Of a stretch of 44,098 nt of DNA, positions 31,716-39,536 are shown one piece after another. Origin of the DNA: JACQFZ01 sp045810625 (GTDB taxonomy: Bacteria > Pseudomonadota > Gammaproteobacteria > Acidiferrobacterales > Sulfurifustaceae); NCBI GenBank assembly GCA_045810625.1, contig JBJMVQ010000042.1:1-44098 (forward strand), read 5' to 3'. The position numbers and the translations under genes were made by a program. The notes under the pieces were generated by a model, which saw only the letters and a program-made list of their open reading frames with translations, was not told the DNA's origin and made no database searches. The first letter of the stretch is position 1. Every line of letters begins with the position of its first letter.

Positions 31716-33170
31716 TCAGTTTTCCAGCTTGACCTCTTTCCACGTAATGGCCGAGCCGTTGAAATCACCATCCGCTTTGACGAGATCACCCGCCTTCAAG
31801 GTAGCGAAGAACGCCATTCGACCAATGGCGTTATTTTGTACGTTCAAGAAATCCTGGTCGGTGAACGTACTCGTATCCACATCGATGCCGAGAATCGTCA
31901 ACACGGAGTCCGCAATAGCTTGCACCGGACCTTGAAGTACGACCCTCGTGCTCGCGGAACGCTCTTCGACCCGCGTCGCGACAATCGTCGTGTTATCCGG
32001 CAATAGCCGCCCGCGAATGCGGACGTGGGTGCCGATATCGATCGTCCCGACAAATTCAGTTTCACTTGTCGTCGTGACCGTGATATTCGGTGCAGTGAGC
32101 GTGAGGGACTGCGCGCCGATCGAAGCCACGTCGCCTTCGAATCGAATATTGTCGTTGAAGATAACTTTGGTAGCCGTGAGAACCCCGTTCGAAAGCCTAC
32201 CGTCGACTTCGAGTCGCACGCCGACCGCGATATCCGAAGCCATACCCCCGATAAATACGGTCGACGACGTGAGCACCACGGTCTGGCTTCCAACTGTGAA
32301 TGGCCCGGACGCAGCGGTCGAGGTCACGTAGCCTTCGATCTGTGCCGGATTGCCGTCCGCTCTATCGAGCGCTTCCAGTTTGACGGACTTCGCGGTCAAC
32401 GTGCCGCAAGGCGCCGTCCCCGAGCACGTACCCTCGACATCTACGAACAATCCGTCGCGAATGCCGCCCGGAATGCTCACGACCGTCGCTCGTGTGACGA
32501 CAACGGGCAGCACACCGATGTTAAAGGTCGTGCCACTCGTGTTGCTGACGGTGGTGTTGCTGACGATGCCGCGCACCTTGGTCGTGGTCGACGGCGAAGC
32601 CGATCTGCTCTCGAAATATCTCGCGGAAATCACGCCCGGTCCCCGCAGCAGACCGTAGGCCTCGATAAAACTCCCTTTTGCAAGCTTCGGGTCAGAAATG
32701 CTTTGCGGACTAGCCGGATTTTCCTCAGGCGGATTGAATACCGTCAGATCGTCGATAACGACCGTCTGGCCGGCGACAACGATTGTGTCGACGCCGTCGT
32801 TACTCTCGATCACACCGCGGACGATGTCCTTCGTGACAACCTTGTCCGCTGTCCCGGTCGTACCCGAGATCGTGCCGTAGACCTCGACGACGAGGCCGTC
32901 GAACAGATCGTCGATGGTCGCCGGTGCGTCATCCTTCTGAATGCTCGTCGACAGGTCGACCGTGAACTTCACGCCGTTGACGAAAATGTTCGCGCTGGTC
33001 GTGGACCCGGAGGACGAGGAAGTGGGCTCGACCGCGCTGATGGTACCGACGCTGATTCCGGTTCCGCCGGTGCCGCCACCCGCTACGTCCGTACCTCCCA
33101 TGTCGCCGCAACCGGCGAGGCCAAGGACCAGCCCGATCGCCGCTAGAACCCGCAGGAGCATTCCTTGCAT
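31716..33170 (-). CDS. DUF5666 repeat lipoprotein
   Basis: This 484-aa exported lipoprotein has a signal peptide ending in the lipobox LAGC (Cys21), a Gly/Thr/Ser linker, then about five repeated beta-rich DUF5666-type modules (for example GLVVEVYGTISGTTG, GSFIEAYGLLRGPGV, GLFVDVEGTCSGTA, GVRLEVDGRLSNGVL, THVRIRGRLLPDN), each ending in a K/TATxV strand. No catalytic residues are seen; it is likely a periplasmic or outer-membrane structural or binding protein. The ATG at 33170 has an ideal ribosome site (GGGAGGGGG). DUF6502 is 13 bp upstream on the same strand, so the two form one unit. Confidence 0.82.
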   Translation of the reverse strand: MQGMLLRVLAAIGLVLGLAGCGDMGGTDVAGGGTGGTGISVGTISAVEPTSSSSGSTTSANIFVNGVKFTVDLSTSIQKDDAPATIDDLFDGLVVEVYGTISGTTGTADKVVTKDIVRGVIESNDGVDTIVVAGQTVVIDDLTVFNPPEENPASPQSISDPKLAKGSFIEAYGLLRGPGVISARYFESRSASPSTTTKVRGIVSNTTVSNTSGTTFNIGVLPVVVTRATVVSIPGGIRDGLFVDVEGTCSGTAPCGTLTAKSVKLEALDRADGNPAQIEGYVTSTAASGPFTVGSQTVVLTSSTVFIGGMASDIAVGVRLEVDGRLSNGVLTATKVIFNDNIRFEGDVASIGAQSLTLTAPNITVTTTSETEFVGTIDIGTHVRIRGRLLPDNTTIVATRVEERSASTRVVLQGPVQAIADSVLTILGIDVDTSTFTDQDFLNVQNNAIGRMAFFATLKAGDLVKADGDFNGSAITWKEVKLEN

Positions 33171-33183
33171 TTGGTCCCCCTCC

Positions 33184-34047
33184 CTACACGCTCGTCGGCG
33201 TCCGCGTCGCTTGCAGGTCTTGTTCGAAGTAGTAAATGCCGATACCGGCGCGCATGCGTCCGGTGCCTTTGACATCCGGGTTCACGTCGCGGTCTTGCCT
33301 CGCGAGCCACTTGTCCAGACGTTCCAACAGTTGCTGACCGTTGGCCGCGGTCAGCGTGCGCAGCTCTTCCAGTGCCTCGACGGGCAAGTTGTCGTACATC
33401 ACCTTGCGTTGGAAAAACGGCAGCGTGGCGCCGTGCTCGAGGTTGTGATCAATCGTGCTGATGAGATCGGCCACGTCGTGACCGAGGATCCCGAGCTTCT
33501 CGACGTCGCTCTTGCGGGGCACATAAGCGCGCGCGAGCAATCGTAGGCGGCCGTCGTGTAGTCGCTCGATCGCCCCGACGCGCACCAACTCATCGAGCAC
33601 GGCGCGCGCCGGCATATCGCCGCTATAGCGGCGCACCAAGGCGCTGAAGCTCGTGATGACACCTTCGACGGGAAGCAGCAGCGGCTCACCGAATGAGTCG
33701 GTGAATTCCGGATCCCTAACCCAGCCGCTGACAACGCGGGCGGCGCGGTTGTAGCCCTCATCCACGCTCTCATCGAGCGCGGCGTCCTGCAGCAGTCGTT
33801 GGACTTCTTTGCGTGTGAGACCGGTCAACACCGATACGCGGGAAATGGTTTGCTTCTTGCCCGGAATCCCGAACTCGTTGAGGGCGACTTCGACGTACGC
33901 GCGTTTTGCGAGATCCATAAAAGCGCCAAACGGCAGTCCATTAGCCAGCAGCACCCGCACGAGCGGGCGCAATAACCGCGCGACGGCCGAGACCAGAACC
34001 TGATGGAGGCCGTTGTGTGTCGCTTCTAATGGTTTGGGGGTGCCCAT
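33184..34047 (-). CDS. DUF6502 family protein
   Basis: This 287-aa cytosolic protein matches DUF6502: LVRVLLANGLPFGAFMDLAK, YVEVALNEF, TISRVSVLTGLTRKEVQRLL (a helix-turn-helix-like segment, residues ~70-90), ARVVSGWVRDPEFTDSFGE with PLLLPVEG, and FFQRKVMYDNLPVEAL. It may bind DNA through that segment, which would fit autoregulation at the palindromes before it. Start is the ATG at 34047; an in-frame TTG at 34068 lies inside the palindrome. It precedes DUF5666 by 13 bp. Confidence 0.8.
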   Translation of the reverse strand: MGTPKPLEATHNGLHQVLVSAVARLLRPLVRVLLANGLPFGAFMDLAKRAYVEVALNEFGIPGKKQTISRVSVLTGLTRKEVQRLLQDAALDESVDEGYNRAARVVSGWVRDPEFTDSFGEPLLLPVEGVITSFSALVRRYSGDMPARAVLDELVRVGAIERLHDGRLRLLARAYVPRKSDVEKLGILGHDVADLISTIDHNLEHGATLPFFQRKVMYDNLPVEALEELRTLTAANGQQLLERLDKWLARQDRDVNPDVKGTGRMRAGIGIYYFEQDLQATRTPTSV

Positions 34048-34078
34048 ATTTTGGGAAATTATTCCCAAATTAATGGGC
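34042..34078. promoter_or_regulatory. Nested palindromes over the DUF6502 start
   Basis: Inner arms TTGGGAA (34051-34057) and TTCCCAA (34062-34068) flank ATTA; outer arms GCCCAT (34042-34047) and ATGGGC (34073-34078) flank them. The outer left arm includes the start codon. They overlap the spacer and -10 of the candidate promoter, as expected for a repressor site, possibly for DUF6502 itself. Confidence 0.65.
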
Positions 34079-34087
34079 GTACGTCAA
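34058..34087 (-). promoter_or_regulatory. Strong sigma-70-type promoter of DUF6502-DUF5666
   Basis: Read on the minus strand, TTGACG (34082-34087) and AATAAT (34058-34063) are 18 nt apart. The -10 ends 10 nt before the ATG at 34047, so the transcript would have a leader of only a few bases. No Shine-Dalgarno sequence lies before that ATG. Confidence 0.65.
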
Positions 34088-34196
34088 GCACGAGATTTGG
34101 ACACGCGCCTTCGAACGGCCGCGAATGCCCATCGAAGACGCGCGTATACGTAACCTGCTGACACGCTACAAGTTTTGCTTCCGAGGAGCGGTAAAG

Positions 34197-34217
34197 ACGG
34201 CGGGCGATGCCCGCCGT
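34197..34217 (-). terminator. Hairpin after thiC
   Basis: Nine-bp arms ACGGCGGGC/GCCCGCCGT with a 3-nt loop begin 5 nt past the thiC stop and are followed by CTTTA when read leftward. It is a probable terminator with a weak T-run. Confidence 0.65.
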
Positions 34218-34222
34218 TCATG

Positions 34223-36115
34223 TCAGGCCTTACGATAAATTACTGCGCCTTGTTCCTTGAACTGGCGGGCCTTCTCCTTAAGACCCTCCTCCATCGCGGT
34301 GGATACATCGGTAATACCTTTTTGCGCGGCGTACTCTCGAACGTCCTGTGTAATCTTCATCGAGCAGAAGTGAGGACCACACATCGAACAAAAGTGAGCG
34401 AGCTTCGCCCCTTCCTGAGGAAGCGTCGCGTCGTGAAATTCGCGCGCCTTCTCCGGGTCGAGACCGAGATTGAACTGGTCTTCCCAACGAAACTCGAAAC
34501 GAGCCTTCGATAACGCATTATCGCGCAGCTGCGCACCCGGATGGCCCTTGGCCAGGTCGGCCGCATGCGCCGCAATCTTGTAAGCGATAATCCCGTCACG
34601 GACGTCCTGCTTGTCCGGCAATCCGAGATGCTCCTTTGGCGTCACGTAGCAGAGCATTGCCGTGCCGTACCACCCGATCTGTGCGGCGCCGATCGCCGAA
34701 GTGATGTGATCGTAACCGGGCGCGATATCGGTCGTCAGTGGTCCGAGCGTGTAGAACGGCGCCTCGAAGCAATCATGCAGCTCCTTGTCCATGTTCTCCT
34801 GGATGAGCTGCATCGGTACATGACCCGGACCCTCGATCATGACCTGCACGTCGTGCTTCCAGGCGATCTTCGTCAGCTCGCCGAGCGTCTCGAGCTCGGC
34901 AAACTGCGCGCGATCGTTCGCATCCGCGATCGAGCCGGGCCGCAAGCCGTCGCCGAGCGAGAACGAAACATCGTAGGCTTTCATGATCTCGCAGATTTCC
35001 TCGAAGTGCGTGTAGAGGAAATTCTCGCGGTGGTGCGCCAAACACCACTTGGCCATGATCGATCCGCCGCGCGATACGATGCCGGTCATCCGGTCGGCGG
35101 TGAACGGAATGTACGCGAGCCGCACCCCGGCATGGATGGTAAAGTAATCGACGCCCTGTTCCGCCTGCTCGATCAGCGTGTCGCGGAACAGCTCCCACGT
35201 CAGATCTTCCGCCTTCCCGCCCGCCTTCTCGAGCGCCTGATAAATCGGGACGGTTCCGATTGGCATCGGCGCGTTGCGTAAAATCCATTCGCGCGTTTCG
35301 TGAATGTTCTTGCCCGTCGAGAGGTCCATGAGCGTGTCGCCGCCCCAGCGGGCCGACCAAACCATCTTTTCGACTTCCTCTTCGATCGTCGACGTGACGG
35401 CCGAATTGCCGATATTGGTGTTGATCTTCACCCGGAAGTTGCGCCCGATGATCATCGGCTCGAGCTCCGGGTGATTGATGTTCGCCGGGATGATGGCACG
35501 ACCGCGCGCCACTTCGGCGCGCACGAACTCCGGCGTTATCGCTTCCGGAATCGACGCGCCGAAACCCTGGCCGCGGTGTTGCCGGAGCAGCTTCGTGTAG
35601 CGCGGATCGCGTCGCAGCTCATCGAGCCGCAACGTCTCGCGGATCGCGACGTACTCCATCTCCGGCGTCACGATGCCTTGGCGGGCGTAATGCATCTGCG
35701 AGACGTTGCGTCCCGGCAAAGCGCGGCGTGGCTTGCGGATATGCTCGAACCGTAAGTGCGCGAGAGAGACGTCGGCATGCCGACGGCGGGTGTACTCCGA
35801 AGTAAAGTCGGGCAGCTCCTCGGTATCGTTGCGCGCGAGTATCCAGGCGGATCGCAGCGGCGCGAGACCCTTCATCAAGTCAATCGACGCTCCGGGCTCG
35901 GTGTACGGCCCCGACGTGTCATATATATAGATCGGCGGATTTTCTTCCGCACCGCTGCTCGCCGGGGTCGGCGATTGGCGCACCTCCCTCATGCCGACCC
36001 GGATATCCGGCCGCGTCCCCTCCACATGAATCTTGCGCGAGCCGGGATATGGTCGCGTTACTGCGTCCGACAGCGCGGCTGCCTTACGCAGAAATTCCTT
36101 TGGAATCGCGCTCAT
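34223..36115 (-). CDS. thiC: Phosphomethylpyrimidine synthase ThiC
   Basis: ThiC is a radical-SAM enzyme that rearranges aminoimidazole ribotide to HMP-P, the pyrimidine part of thiamine. The 630-aa protein has the N-terminal ThiC-associated region (VEGTRPDIRVGMREV), the core motifs EMEYVAIRE, NINHPELEPMIIGRNF, GNSAVTSTIEEEVEKM, DLSTGKNIHETREW and EGPGHVPMQLIQENM, and the C-terminal 4Fe-4S motif Cys576-x2-Cys579-x4-Cys584 (CSMCGPHFC). Length is typical. A TPP riboswitch (36168-36249) and an SD-proximal hairpin precede it, so thiamine pyrophosphate should repress it. No other thi gene is adjacent. Confidence 0.97.
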   Translation of the reverse strand: MSAIPKEFLRKAAALSDAVTRPYPGSRKIHVEGTRPDIRVGMREVRQSPTPASSGAEENPPIYIYDTSGPYTEPGASIDLMKGLAPLRSAWILARNDTEELPDFTSEYTRRRHADVSLAHLRFEHIRKPRRALPGRNVSQMHYARQGIVTPEMEYVAIRETLRLDELRRDPRYTKLLRQHRGQGFGASIPEAITPEFVRAEVARGRAIIPANINHPELEPMIIGRNFRVKINTNIGNSAVTSTIEEEVEKMVWSARWGGDTLMDLSTGKNIHETREWILRNAPMPIGTVPIYQALEKAGGKAEDLTWELFRDTLIEQAEQGVDYFTIHAGVRLAYIPFTADRMTGIVSRGGSIMAKWCLAHHRENFLYTHFEEICEIMKAYDVSFSLGDGLRPGSIADANDRAQFAELETLGELTKIAWKHDVQVMIEGPGHVPMQLIQENMDKELHDCFEAPFYTLGPLTTDIAPGYDHITSAIGAAQIGWYGTAMLCYVTPKEHLGLPDKQDVRDGIIAYKIAAHAADLAKGHPGAQLRDNALSKARFEFRWEDQFNLGLDPEKAREFHDATLPQEGAKLAHFCSMCGPHFCSMKITQDVREYAAQKGITDVSTAMEEGLKEKARQFKEQGAVIYRKA

Positions 36116-36127
36116 CGCTCGCCTCCT

Positions 36128-36141
36128 CGCCCGTTCGGGCG
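36128..36141 (-). promoter_or_regulatory. Hairpin abutting the thiC ribosome site
   Basis: CGCCCG/CGGGCG arms with a 2-nt loop end directly before the GAGGAGG ribosome site (36121-36127). It probably belongs to the riboswitch expression platform, altering access to the ribosome site. Confidence 0.5.
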
Positions 36142-36167
36142 TTTAGGGGCGCAGGAGCTTCGTGAAG

Positions 36168-36249
36168 AAGAGGCTTTCCTACGCCCGGTTTCCAAGCTCC
36201 GGGTCAGGTTCAAAGGGTATGATCTCAGCCCCGTTCGGGGCACCCCTAG
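36168..36249 (-). promoter_or_regulatory. TPP riboswitch (thi box)
   Basis: The minus strand carries the conserved TPP aptamer order: GGGGTGCCCC, then GGGCTGAGATCATACCC, then TTGAACCTGACCCGG and a final GGGCGTAGGAAAGCC. These match the thi-box core (CUGAGA, ACCC, GAACCUGA). It lies about 50 nt before the thiC ATG, with an SD-adjacent hairpin between. Control is likely at translation initiation. Confidence 0.93.
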
Positions 36250-36428
36250 CCGTGACTACCAATCCATGGCGCAACTGCGTGGGACTCGATGATCCCGCCC
36301 GCCATCGTACGCCGGGCACTCGTTATTCGAAACAACCTAAATCATCGATTCGACCTTTGCAACTCGCTTGCCTGTGGGAATCAAACCGCTTAGGCTACGC
36401 GCCGCCCAGCCTGCCCGATTGAACAAGC

Positions 36429-37091
36429 ATGCAAGCGATCGATTTTGAAACCGCGCGCCGGAAGATGCTGGATCAGCAGATCCGACCGTGGGACGTGACC
36501 GACGAGCGCGTGCTCGGAGTCATCGCGTGTACCCGTCGTGAGGAGTACGTGCCGGAGGAATACCGCGCGCTCGCGTACATCGACATGAGCATCCCGCTCG
36601 GCTTCGGTCAGGTGATGCTCGCGCCCAAGCTCGAGGCGCGCCTGCTCCAGACGCTTGGCGCTAGGTCGAAGGACAAAGTGCTCGAAATCGGCGTGGGCAG
36701 CGGGCACGTGGCGGCGCTGCTCTCCGGACTGAGCAGCCACGTGTACGCCGTCGAGATCATCCCACAACTCGCCGAGCGCGCCACCGAGAAACTCACAGCG
36801 CACGGCATCCGCAATATAACCGTCGAGGTCGGCGATGCGTCGCGCGGCTGGGAGAAGCATGCGCCGTATGACCGCATCCTTGTCACCGGTTCGGTGCCGA
36901 TTCTGCCGGCGGGGCTGCGCGAGCAGCTCGCCCCGGGCGGACGCCTCGTTGTCGTTGTCGGGCGCGCCCCGGCGATGGAAGTGCTTCGTATCGACCGCGT
37001 GAACGCAGAAAGCTGGAAAACGACCTCGCTCTTCGAAACGGTCATCCCGTCGTTGACGAACGCACCGGAACCACCGAGGTTTGTTTTTTAG
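36429..37091 (+). CDS. pcm: Protein-L-isoaspartate O-methyltransferase family protein
   Basis: This 220-aa SAM-dependent methyltransferase repairs isoaspartyl residues in aged proteins in the classical family. It has the Rossmann motif VLEIGVGSGHVAALLSGL, YAVEIIPQLAERA and DRILVTGSVPILPAGLREQL. The usual PCM loop before motif I (TxSQPxxVA) is replaced here by LGFGQVMLAPKLEARL, so activity on isoaspartate is less certain. The start at 36429 begins MQAIDFETARRKM. It precedes tolC by 368 bp on the same strand, an arrangement seen in beta-proteobacteria. Confidence 0.83.
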   Translation: MQAIDFETARRKMLDQQIRPWDVTDERVLGVIACTRREEYVPEEYRALAYIDMSIPLGFGQVMLAPKLEARLLQTLGARSKDKVLEIGVGSGHVAALLSGLSSHVYAVEIIPQLAERATEKLTAHGIRNITVEVGDASRGWEKHAPYDRILVTGSVPILPAGLREQLAPGGRLVVVVGRAPAMEVLRIDRVNAESWKTTSLFETVIPSLTNAPEPPRFVF

Positions 37092-37459
37092 GTCGACGAT
37101 CGCCGCAACGATTATTCGAATTGCGCCGTGTAAGCTTCAAGCTCGCCAGAGCAACCGGTTAGACAATCTCCTGCCGTCGCGTTGGCAGGGTGCTGCATAG
37201 CAAGGTCGCTGCTCGCGTTCGAACGATCGCCGGTCGCGCGAACTCAACGCGATCGTTCCCCTACCCACGTCGTCGAACCTGTAAGCCATTCGGACTACGT
37301 GCTGCAAGGCAGTTCCCGAGAACTCGCCGGCCGTTTTGTTTGCACGAATATTCTTCTATCCTCCGAGTCTCTTGAACGTGGCGGTACTTCAGCCGCTATC
37401 GAACAAACGAAAGCGTTTACGCTGCTCTCGCGCGTCCGGCGGGAGCGCCAAGGGTAAGA
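37092..37459. other. Intergenic region between pcm and tolC
   Basis: These 368 bases contain no supported gene. Inverted arms GAACGATCG (37221-37229) and CGATCGTTC (37250-37258), 20 bp apart, are the only clear structure and could bind a regulator of tolC. In related genomes a rhodanese gene can sit here, but none is seen. Confidence 0.5.
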
Positions 37460-38824
37460 ATGAGAATGAAAATACGAATCACGCTGGAGCGATCGCTCAT
37501 CGCGGCGATTGCGGCAGCCGCTTTACATTCCGGCTCGGCCGGCGCCGCGGATCTGCTCGAGGTGTACAACGACGCCAAGGCGCACGACGCCGCCTACGCC
37601 GCCGCGCGGGCGGCGCGCGAAGCCGGGCAGGAAAAGCTGGCGCAGGGACGCGCCGGCATCTTGCCCACACTGAACCTCTCCGCCGCCACGAGTCGCACCT
37701 CGCTCGATGCCCGTTACGACCCGCCCTTCGTGCCGCTCGTGCCGCCGATCGATCGCCGGCACTTCGTCGCCAGCGGATACGCGCTCATGTTCACGCAGCC
37801 GTTGTTCCGTCGTCAGAATTTTATCGAGTACACGGAGGCGGATTATCTCGTGCAGCAAAGCGAAGCGGCGTTCGGCGCCGCAGGTCAGGATTTGATCCTG
37901 CGCGTCGCGCAGACATATTTCGAAGTGCTTGCCGCCGCGGATTCGCTGGCGCTCGTGCAGGCGCAGAAAGCTGCGATCGCGGAGCAGCTCGCGCAAGCAA
38001 AAAAGAACTTCGAAGTCGGCACGACGACCATCACCGACACGCACGAGGCCCAAGCGCGATACGACTTGATCACCGCTCAGGAAATCACCGCGCAGAGCGA
38101 GCTCGATCTGCGGCGCCGCGCGTTGACGCAACTGACCGGCAAAACGTACGACAAATTACAGCCGCTGCGCGACGGACTGACGTTGACCGGGCCCAACCCC
38201 GACAAGCTCGAATCGTGGCTTACGCTTGGAGAAAATCAGAGCTACGCCGTCGTCGCCCAGCAAGCGCAGGTGGAGCTGCAGGCGCTCGAAGTAAAACGCA
38301 ACAACGCCGGTCACTACCCTACCCTCGATTTCGTCGCTGCCTATGGCTCCGTCGACCAGACTGGTACCGTACTTACGGCGGTCGGAAGTCGGGCGTCGAC
38401 AGGAATCGTCGGCTTGCAATTCAATCTTCCGCTCTATTCGGGAGGAGCCGTCTCGTCGCGCACGCGGGAAGCGGCTGCGCTGCTTGAGCGTGCGCGCGCC
38501 GATCTCGACAACGTACGCCGGCAGCAGGCCCTCGCCGTGCAGCAATTCTTCGTCGGGGTTGCGAGCGGCATCAACCAGGTCCGCGCGCTCGAACAGGCGC
38601 AGATCTCGAGCGAAACTGCCCTCGCTTCAAATCGACTCGGGTATGAGGTCGGCGTGCGAGTGAACATCGATCTGCTGAACGCGCAGCAGCAGGTGTACTC
38701 CACGCGGCGCGAGCTTGCGGCGGCGCGCTACAATGTGATTCTCAATCAGTTGCGGTTGAAAGCGGCGGTTGGGGCTTTAGGTGAGCCCGATCTCGAAGAG
38801 GTTGATCGGGCGCTCACGCCGTGA
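37460..38824 (+). CDS. tolC: TolC family outer membrane efflux protein
   Basis: TolC forms the trimeric channel-tunnel that lets type I secretion and RND pumps expel substrates across the outer membrane. The 454-aa protein has a signal peptide (RSLIAAIAAAALHSGSAGA), two repeated OEP halves (LLEVYNDAKAHDAAYAAAR and YPTLDFVAAYGSVDQTG), the long helices and FNLPLYSGGAVSSRTREA, and GYEVGVRVNIDLLNAQQQ, the TolC-type helix turn. The ribosome site is AAGGGTAAG before the ATG at 37460. No pump genes adjoin it. It ends before a long hairpin shared with the convergent barrel gene. Confidence 0.93.
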   Translation: MRMKIRITLERSLIAAIAAAALHSGSAGAADLLEVYNDAKAHDAAYAAARAAREAGQEKLAQGRAGILPTLNLSAATSRTSLDARYDPPFVPLVPPIDRRHFVASGYALMFTQPLFRRQNFIEYTEADYLVQQSEAAFGAAGQDLILRVAQTYFEVLAAADSLALVQAQKAAIAEQLAQAKKNFEVGTTTITDTHEAQARYDLITAQEITAQSELDLRRRALTQLTGKTYDKLQPLRDGLTLTGPNPDKLESWLTLGENQSYAVVAQQAQVELQALEVKRNNAGHYPTLDFVAAYGSVDQTGTVLTAVGSRASTGIVGLQFNLPLYSGGAVSSRTREAAALLERARADLDNVRRQQALAVQQFFVGVASGINQVRALEQAQISSETALASNRLGYEVGVRVNIDLLNAQQQVYSTRRELAAARYNVILNQLRLKAAVGALGEPDLEEVDRALTP

Positions 38825-38852
38825 GAATGCAACTGCGGGCACAGACACTAGA

Positions 38853-38880
38853 CAGCCTGGCGGCGGAAGCCGCCAGGCTG
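38853..38880. terminator. Bidirectional hairpin between tolC and an outer-membrane barrel gene
   Basis: Twelve-bp perfect arms CAGCCTGGCGGC/GCCGCCAGGCTG with a GGAA loop sit 28 bp after tolC and 8 bp after the convergent gene's end. There is no strong T-run on either side, so it likely works as a weak terminator for both. Confidence 0.65.
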
Positions 38881-38888
38881 GGAACGAC

Positions 38889-39398
38889 TTACGGCCGGTA
38901 AACGAAGTTGAATTCGATCGAGTCGACGTTGTCGCGCTGCACGAACTCCAGACGCAACGTCGTTTGCTTGTTCACGTTGTAGCCGCCGCCGATGCCGATC
39001 ATGAAACCGTCGTCGTCGCCGAAGTCGTAACCGGCACGGCCGACGAGCTCCCATTGCGGAGCCAGCGTGAAGCGGCCCACGGCGTTCGCCCACACACCTT
39101 TCGCCCGCGCGGACACCGTCCCAAATCCGAACGGGAGATCCACGTCCATATCGCCGGTATCCATGTAACCGACTTCGACATCGAAATTGACGTTCCGCGC
39201 GATCTCACCGAATTCATAGCCGCCGAAGATCTGCCAGCCGAATCCGTTGTCGGAACCGGAAACGCTGTTCGAGCTCAGCCCCGCCCCGAAAAACAAGTTG
39301 TTCGTGTCGAAACCGCCGCCGCCCCGTTGCGCGGCCATGGCCGGAGCGCAGGCGAGCGCCATCAGAAGGACGACAACAGTACGAGAAGTTCTTAACAT
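38889..39398 (-). CDS. Small outer-membrane beta-barrel protein
   Basis: This 169-aa exported protein has a signal peptide (TVVVLLMALACAPAMA) and alternating amphipathic strands with aromatic girdles (GWQIFGGYEFGEIA, NFDVEVGYMDTGDMD, WELVGRAGYDFGDDDG, TLRLEFVQRDNVDSIEFNFVYRP). It is an eight-strand OmpX/OmpW-like barrel (OMP_b-brl group). The last residue is Pro rather than Phe, which is unusual but the Tyr at the third position from the end is retained. Function is unknown. Confidence 0.75.
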   Translation of the reverse strand: MLRTSRTVVVLLMALACAPAMAAQRGGGGFDTNNLFFGAGLSSNSVSGSDNGFGWQIFGGYEFGEIARNVNFDVEVGYMDTGDMDVDLPFGFGTVSARAKGVWANAVGRFTLAPQWELVGRAGYDFGDDDGFMIGIGGGYNVNKQTTLRLEFVQRDNVDSIEFNFVYRP

Positions 39399-39536
39399 GC
39401 TTTTCCCCTTTGGAAGTTATTGCTTGATTGAGAGTGTTGATGCAGTAACGATTTTAGTAACGACGCGCGGGAGAGGTACGACAATGGAAGCAGTCCGTCG
39501 GCGCTGGTATCCCGCCCGTCGGCGCTGGCGATTGGG

